A stretch of 7,406 nucleotides of DNA from Kiritimatiellia bacterium (GTDB taxonomy: Bacteria; Verrucomicrobiota; Kiritimatiellia; RFP12; UBA1067). Each line of letters starts with the position of its first letter. The first letter of the stretch is position 1. The notes beneath the pieces were generated by a model. That model was not told the DNA's origin, made no database searches, and worked only from the letters and a program-made list of their open reading frames with translations. The stretch lies in NCBI GenBank assembly GCA_016303225.1, contig JAEDMC010000148.1, forward strand, positions 1-7,406. Direction: 5' to 3'. Below are positions 4,367 through 7,406 of this stretch, piece by piece. Made by a program: the position numbers and the translations under genes.

Positions 4367-5404
4367 ATGTTGCAGCACGTCATGTTGGAAGTCGGCGGAA
4401 AGTTCGGTGACCTTCGGGTCATAAAGGAACTGGGGCGCGGAGGTATGGGCGCGGTTTACCTCGTTCACAACGAGGCGACGGGCGCTGATTTCGCTGCTAA
4501 GATCCTTTTCCCCGAAGCCGAAATCAAGAACCATGACGATGCGGTCGGACGCTTTCTCCGCGAGGCGGAGATCGCCATGACGGTTGACCATCCGAACGTG
4601 GTCAAGGTCTACGAGGTCGGACGCGACCCCGAGACCCGGCTCGGATTCATGCTGATGGACTACTTGCCCGGCGGCAGCCTGCACGACCGTCTCATGGAGC
4701 GCCTCTGGCTCAAGAAGGGCCCGTTTCGGGTGGACGAGGCCGTCAGACTGGTCCGTCAGATCGCGGACGCCCTGGTGGAGGCTGAGCGCCATGGTGTCGT
4801 CCATCGCGACATCAAGCCGCATAACATTCTCTTTGGCGCGGATGGACTTCCGCGGCTTTCTGATTTGGGCATTGCCAAGCAGGCTAAGCTCGAGAAGAAG
4901 GCGCTGACGATGACCAACATGGTCGTCGGTACGCCGGCGTACATGTCGCCGGAGCAGATGATGGACTCGAAGCACGTCGACATCCGCAGCGACATCTACA
5001 GTCTGGGCATCGTTCTCTGGCAGATGCTGGCGGGCGAGCTTCCGAATGCGGACGCGTCGGTTGCCGAAATGCTGCGACACGCCTGTCAGAAGGATCCGAT
5101 ACCGGACATCCTCCTGAAGCGTCCGAAACTGCCGCGCGCCATCGTCCTCCTGCTGCGCAAGATGACCTCGCCGAGCGTCGAGACACGTTTTCAGCATCCG
5201 CAGGATATCTTGGATTTCCTCGACAACTACGCCTCGCGCAAACGCATCAACTGGCAGGTGTGCGTCGCTGGAGGTGCGTTGGCGTTGGCGGTTGTCGCGT
5301 TGGCAACGGCGCTTGCATTGCGCCGGCCTTCTTCTCAGGACCAGAATCCAAAGGAACCGGATCAGATCCGTCCGCTGACCCTGAAGAGATGCTCGACCAA
5401 GTGA
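4367..5404 (+). CDS. Hanks-type Ser/Thr protein kinase with one C-terminal membrane helix
   Basis: The protein is 345 residues with a complete kinase domain at about 14-290. Visible motifs are the glycine loop GRGGMG (23-28), ATP-anchoring K45 (FAAKIL), helix-C E66 (FLREAEI), catalytic HRDIKPHN (146-153), metal-binding D166 in DLG in place of DFG, GTPAYMSPE (188-196) and DIRSDIYSLGIVLWQM (205-220). All catalytic residues are present, so it should phosphorylate Ser/Thr on target proteins. One membrane helix follows (about 296-318) and then only about 27 residues, so there is no extracytoplasmic sensor domain such as PASTA. ATG 4367 is preceded by AGAGGG (4355-4360) at 6-nt spacing. ATG 4382 lacks a ribosome site. 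The last 13 codons overlap the 3' end of tilS on the other strand. Confidence 0.93.
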   Translation: MLQHVMLEVGGKFGDLRVIKELGRGGMGAVYLVHNEATGADFAAKILFPEAEIKNHDDAVGRFLREAEIAMTVDHPNVVKVYEVGRDPETRLGFMLMDYLPGGSLHDRLMERLWLKKGPFRVDEAVRLVRQIADALVEAERHGVVHRDIKPHNILFGADGLPRLSDLGIAKQAKLEKKALTMTNMVVGTPAYMSPEQMMDSKHVDIRSDIYSLGIVLWQMLAGELPNADASVAEMLRHACQKDPIPDILLKRPKLPRAIVLLLRKMTSPSVETRFQHPQDILDFLDNYASRKRINWQVCVAGGALALAVVALATALALRRPSSQDQNPKEPDQIRPLTLKRCSTK

Positions 5405-6009
5405 CGGTCGAGCGTCTTTTCCAGGAAGGGGATGATTTCGTGACGAACGCGGTTCCGCTCGATTGAGGTGTCGTCGTTCGAGACGTCCTCGCGCCACTCC
5501 TCGCCGTATTTGCGAAGATAGTCCTTGAGTTCCGCGTCACGGCAGCCGAGCAGGGGGCGGACGAACCGGATGACGCCAACTGCGCTCTTTTCGCGAATGC
5601 CGCACAGCGACGCGCGGCGGAGCTTCATGAGAAAGGTCTCGGCGACGTCGTCCATGTGATGCCCGGTCGCGATTGCGTCCAACTTCAGCTCCTTTACGCA
5701 CTTCGCGAAGAAGGCGAGGCGGACGCGCCGCGCCGCCATTTCCAGCGATTCGCCCGTGTGTTTGACGACTTTCGCGTGCGTGCCCTTGAAGGGGATGCCG
5801 AGGCGTTTTGCAAGCGTGCGGACAAAACGGTACTCTTCCTTCGATTCCTTGCGCAGGCCGTGGTCGACATGCAGGATGACGAAGCGCTTCGCAACGTTTT
5901 TCTTCTTGCCGCCCTTGGTGAGCAGAAAGGCAAGGGCCACGGAATCCGACCCGCCAGAGACGGCGAGACCGATGCGACCGGACGGGAGAATGGACCGATT
6001 GACCTTCAT
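5362..6009 (-). CDS. tilS: tRNA(Ile)-lysidine synthetase, catalytic domain only
   Basis: This 215-residue protein carries the PP-loop ATPase motif SGGSDS (18-23), HVDHGLR (47-53), the segment ESLEMAARRVR (87-97), ATGHHMDDVAET (114-125) and RNRVRHEIIPFLE (185-197), all typical of TilS. TilS adds lysine to C34 of tRNA-Ile2 so that it reads AUA instead of AUG, an essential step in most bacteria. The protein ends soon after the RNxxRH block, so the C-terminal tRNA-recognition domains of longer forms are absent. The start at 6009 is preferred over an in-frame ATG at 6036 because TGT-TATAAT on the minus strand (6025 down to 6017) places the transcript start at about 6010-6009, next to this ATG. The 3' end overlaps the kinase gene by 43 bp. 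Confidence 0.92.
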   Translation of the reverse strand: MKVNRSILPSGRIGLAVSGGSDSVALAFLLTKGGKKKNVAKRFVILHVDHGLRKESKEEYRFVRTLAKRLGIPFKGTHAKVVKHTGESLEMAARRVRLAFFAKCVKELKLDAIATGHHMDDVAETFLMKLRRASLCGIREKSAVGVIRFVRPLLGCRDAELKDYLRKYGEEWREDVSNDDTSIERNRVRHEIIPFLEKTLDRHLVEHLFRVSGRI

Positions 6010-6016
6010 CGAACGT

Positions 6017-6025
6017 ATTATAACA
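6017..6025 (-). promoter_or_regulatory. Extended -10 promoter of tilS
   Basis: On the minus strand TGT (6025-6023) precedes TATAAT (6022-6017). Only 7 nt separate the hexamer from ATG 6009, so transcription should begin at or one base before the start codon (leaderless mRNA). No good -35 is visible. The promoter is back to back with the tRNA promoter. Confidence 0.65.
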
Positions 6026-6035
6026 AAATTCGCCA

Positions 6036-6064
6036 TTGAACCGTGAAACGAATTATGATATACT
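6036..6064 (+). promoter_or_regulatory. Promoter of the tRNA Gly-Leu-Ser cluster
   Basis: TTGAAC (6036-6041) and TATACT (6059-6064) are 17 bp apart with extended -10 TGA (6056-6058). The start point is expected near 6071, giving a short leader before the first tRNA at 6086. The close spacing of the three tRNA genes suggests one transcript. Confidence 0.8.
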
Positions 6065-6085
6065 TCTTCCCGTTCGTTTGGAAAA

Positions 6086-6159
6086 GCGGGCGTAGCTCAA
6101 TGGCAGAGCTCCAGCCTTCCAAGCTGGCTACGAGGGTTCGATTCCCTTCGCCCGCTCCA
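6086..6159 (+). tRNA. tRNA-Gly(UCC)
   Basis: Acceptor GCGGGCG (6086-6092) pairs with CGCCCGC (6149-6155). The anticodon stem CCAGC/GCTGG (6111-6115 and 6123-6127) closes the loop CTTCCAA with anticodon TCC (6118-6120), reading GGA and possibly GGG glycine codons. The T arm contains GGTTCGATT. Discriminator T6156 is followed by encoded CCA (6157-6159). Confidence 0.96.
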
Positions 6160-6170
6160 AGGTGAAAGCC

Positions 6171-6253
6171 GCCAGAGTGGCGTAATGGCAGCCGCAGCAG
6201 ACTCAAAATCTGCCGTACGCAAGTACGTGAGGGTTCGAGTCCCTCCTCTGGCA
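6171..6253 (+). tRNA. tRNA-Leu(CAA)
   Basis: Acceptor GCCAGAG (6171-6177) pairs with CTCTGGC (6246-6252), with discriminator A6253. The stem GCAGA/TCTGC closes the loop CTCAAAA with anticodon CAA (6204-6206), reading UUG. A long variable arm (GTAC-GCAA-GTAC hairpin within about 6214-6229) is typical of leucine tRNA. The bases after the discriminator are CCC, so unlike its two neighbours the CCA end is not encoded and must be added by the CCA-adding enzyme. Confidence 0.95.
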
Positions 6254-6319
6254 CCCTTCTGCGCCACGGCTGAGGAGGGCGCGCCAGCCTAACCGAGCGA
6301 ACAGGCAATAAGCCTATGC

Positions 6320-6409
<90 letters not shown>

Positions 6410-6425
6410 ATTTCATCGGTGAATT

Positions 6426-6434
6426 TGATATAAT
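6426..6434 (+). promoter_or_regulatory. Extended -10 promoter of nnrD
   Basis: TGA-TATAAT (6426-6434) lies 6 nt before the ATG at 6441, so the expected start point (7 nt after the hexamer) is the A of the ATG. The -35 position falls in the tRNA-Ser 3' end and has no good match. The hexamer sits between inverted GAATT (6421-6425) and AATTC (6432-6436). Read-through from the tRNA transcript is also possible, because no terminator is seen after tRNA-Ser. Confidence 0.65.
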
Positions 6435-6440
6435 TCTCGT

Positions 6441-7277
6441 ATGAATCTTCCTCTTGAACTGAAGGGCGCGTTTTTGAAGCGTCCCGTTGACGCCAACAAG
6501 TATTCCGTCGGGACGGTTTCCGTGGTCGGCGGTTCGGGCCATTACATCCATGCTCCGGTCATCGCGGGCTTGGGCGCGCGCGCGGCCGGCGCCGGACTGG
6601 TGCAGCTGGTCGTACCAGATGCTTCGCGCATTGCCGCGGGATCGCTCGTGCCGGAGGCGACGTTCACGAAGCTGATCGCCACTTGCGTGCCGCCCAAGGC
6701 TGACGTCACCGTGATCGGCATGGGTCTGGGCGTCTCGGTGTCGTCCGAGGTCATCGTCTCGCGTCTTCTCTCGGGATCGAAGGGCCGCTTTGTCATCGAC
6801 GCCGATGCGCTTGCGATTCTTTCGGGCTGGTACGGGCGTACGGACGGCTACGATCCCGCGAAGGGCCAGGAACTCATTCTGACGCCGCACGAGGGCGAGG
6901 CGGCGAAGCTTCTGGGCTGGAAGCGTGAGGACGTTTCCCGTGACCGCCTGGTGACGGCAAGGGAAATCGCCGACCGCTACGGCGCGACGGTGATTCTGAA
7001 GGGTGCGAAGACCCTGGTCGTTTCGGCGGACGGCTCGCGCGTCTACGAGAACCAGACGGGCAATCCGTTCATGGCGCTGGGCGGCATGGGCGATCTTCTT
7101 GCCGGCGTCATCGGTGCGCGCTGGGCGTATCTGAAGGGTGACCCGTTTCTTGCTGCAGCCTCGAGCGTCTGGCTGCATGGCGCGGCGTCCGATTCGGTCG
7201 TCGCCGCCGCGCAGGACCCCTCAATCGTCAACACCGCCGCTGCAGTCGGCTCGATGCGCGTCCGACTGGACGTCTAA
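6441..7277 (+). CDS. nnrD: ADP-dependent NAD(P)H-hydrate dehydratase
   Basis: This 278-residue ribokinase-fold enzyme repairs hydrated NADH and NADPH in the cytosol, using ADP to remove water. Diagnostic segments are NKYSVGTVSVVGGSGHY (19-35), AGAGLVQLVV (50-59), VIGMGLG (90-96), VIDADALAIL (118-127), LTPHEGEAAKLLGW (147-160), VILKGAKTLV (185-194) and the nucleotide/catalytic block TGNPFMALGGMGDLLAG (206-222). It is the dehydratase alone. The partner epimerase domain (NnrE), often fused N-terminally, is not in this protein or in the window. The start at 6441 has no Shine-Dalgarno, but the -10 is placed for leaderless expression and the N-terminus fits the family. Confidence 0.95.
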   Translation: MNLPLELKGAFLKRPVDANKYSVGTVSVVGGSGHYIHAPVIAGLGARAAGAGLVQLVVPDASRIAAGSLVPEATFTKLIATCVPPKADVTVIGMGLGVSVSSEVIVSRLLSGSKGRFVIDADALAILSGWYGRTDGYDPAKGQELILTPHEGEAAKLLGWKREDVSRDRLVTAREIADRYGATVILKGAKTLVVSADGSRVYENQTGNPFMALGGMGDLLAGVIGARWAYLKGDPFLAAASSVWLHGAASDSVVAAAQDPSIVNTAAAVGSMRVRLDV

Positions 7278-7324
7278 GACGTAAAACGGGGACATAATAT
7301 GCAATCGCGACCGAGTACTGGCTG

Positions 7325-7354
7325 TTGACACAACATCTAAATAAATGCTATAAT
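7325..7354 (+). promoter_or_regulatory. Near-consensus promoter of the gene starting at 7387
   Basis: TTGACA (7325-7330) and TATAAT (7349-7354) are perfect hexamers, 18 bp apart, with extended -10 TGC (7346-7348). Transcription should start near 7361, leaving a leader of about 26 nt with AAGGA (7376-7380) 6 nt before the ATG. This is the strongest promoter in the window. Confidence 0.88.
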
Positions 7355-7386
7355 TATCTACAGTTGAACCCCAACAAGGAATACGC

Positions 7387-7406
7387 ATGTTATCGATACG
7401 CGATTT
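7387..7406 (+). CDS. Start of an unknown gene (partial, cut by window end)
   Basis: ATG 7387 follows AAGGA (7376-7380) at ideal spacing and a near-consensus promoter. Only six full codons (MLSIRD) are visible, so the family cannot be identified. The perfect -35, -10 and ribosome site predict high expression. Confidence 0.6.

Noticed and set aside
4213..4410. 65-codon frame from TTG 4213 spanning the gap before the kinase
   Set aside because: It has no convincing ribosome site, is rich in R and H, and crosses a strong promoter and the kinase start in another frame. The 23-codon ORF at 4280 has better support.
4160..5497. 445-codon open frame on the minus strand opposite the kinase
   Set aside because: It mirrors the kinase codon pattern and has no recognisable motif, good start or promoter. 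The kinase reading has all catalytic residues.
6010..6036. tilS start at ATG 6036 (nine extra residues)
   Set aside because: The extension would be encoded across the -10 box, upstream of the predicted start of transcription.
6254..6319. Spacer between tRNA-Leu and tRNA-Ser as a possible small RNA or attachment site
   Set aside because: There are only short weak hairpins (such as AGGC-N5-GCCT) and no repeat of a tRNA 3' end, so it is best read as a tRNA processing spacer.
7270..7282. Palindrome ACGTCT-A-AGACGT centred on the nnrD stop codon
   Set aside because: As RNA it allows only a 5-bp stem with a 3-nt loop and no T tract, too weak to call a terminator. It may be chance.
7291..7328. CATAAT and a nine-codon ATG frame at 7299
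   Set aside because: It has no -35, no extended -10 and no ribosome site, and the frame ends at once. The TTGACA/TATAAT pair downstream explains the region.

Overview
The window is GC-rich, densely coding bacterial chromosome (7,406 bp). It holds ten complete or partial protein genes, one very short ORF that looks like the severed 5' end of a gene, three tRNA genes and seven readable promoters. Taxonomy cannot be fixed from sequence alone. A membrane-anchored Hanks-type Ser/Thr kinase, an anaerobe-type HydE, very short intergenic gaps and clean sigma70-type promoters would fit an uncultured anaerobe, for example of the PVC group (Kiritimatiellota/Lentisphaerota). That placement is a low-confidence guess.

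Layout. Positions 1-477 carry the C-terminal end of an unknown membrane protein, closely followed by a small DUF805 membrane protein. An 11-bp hairpin at 486-512 closes this unit. A consensus promoter (TTGCTG-N17-TATACT) then starts a five-gene operon at 577-4163: vapB antitoxin, vapC PIN toxin, a MinD/CobQ-like P-loop ATPase, a HydE-type radical SAM protein and a MATE exporter. All four junctions are 4-nt start/stop overlaps (ATGA three times, TTGA once), so the genes should be translationally coupled. The autoregulated toxin-antitoxin promoter is the only promoter seen for the hydE-like gene.

The gap at 4164-4366 contains a palindrome-embedded TATAAT, an imperfect hairpin, a second strong promoter and a 23-codon ORF resembling the N-terminus of a galactitol-type PTS EIIC (GatC). 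A Ser/Thr protein kinase (4367-5404) follows. It converges on tilS (minus strand, 5362-6009), and their 3' ends overlap by 43 bp. The tilS promoter is back to back with that of a tRNA cluster: Gly(UCC), Leu(CAA), Ser(GGA). Next comes nnrD, the NAD(P)H-hydrate dehydratase (6441-7277). The window ends with a near-perfect promoter and the first codons of an unknown gene at 7387.

Common themes. All seven promoters carry an extended -10 (TGn directly before the hexamer). For tilS, nnrD and the GatC-like ORF, the predicted transcription start falls on or within 1 nt of the ATG, which implies leaderless mRNAs. Two neighbouring operon genes (hydE and the MATE gene) carry short low-complexity GTTGG-type stretches, in frame, at loop positions. 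The most unusual points are the toxin-antitoxin-headed hydE operon, a HydE lacking its C-terminal auxiliary-cluster region, and the GatC-like fragment with its own promoter in front of a kinase.
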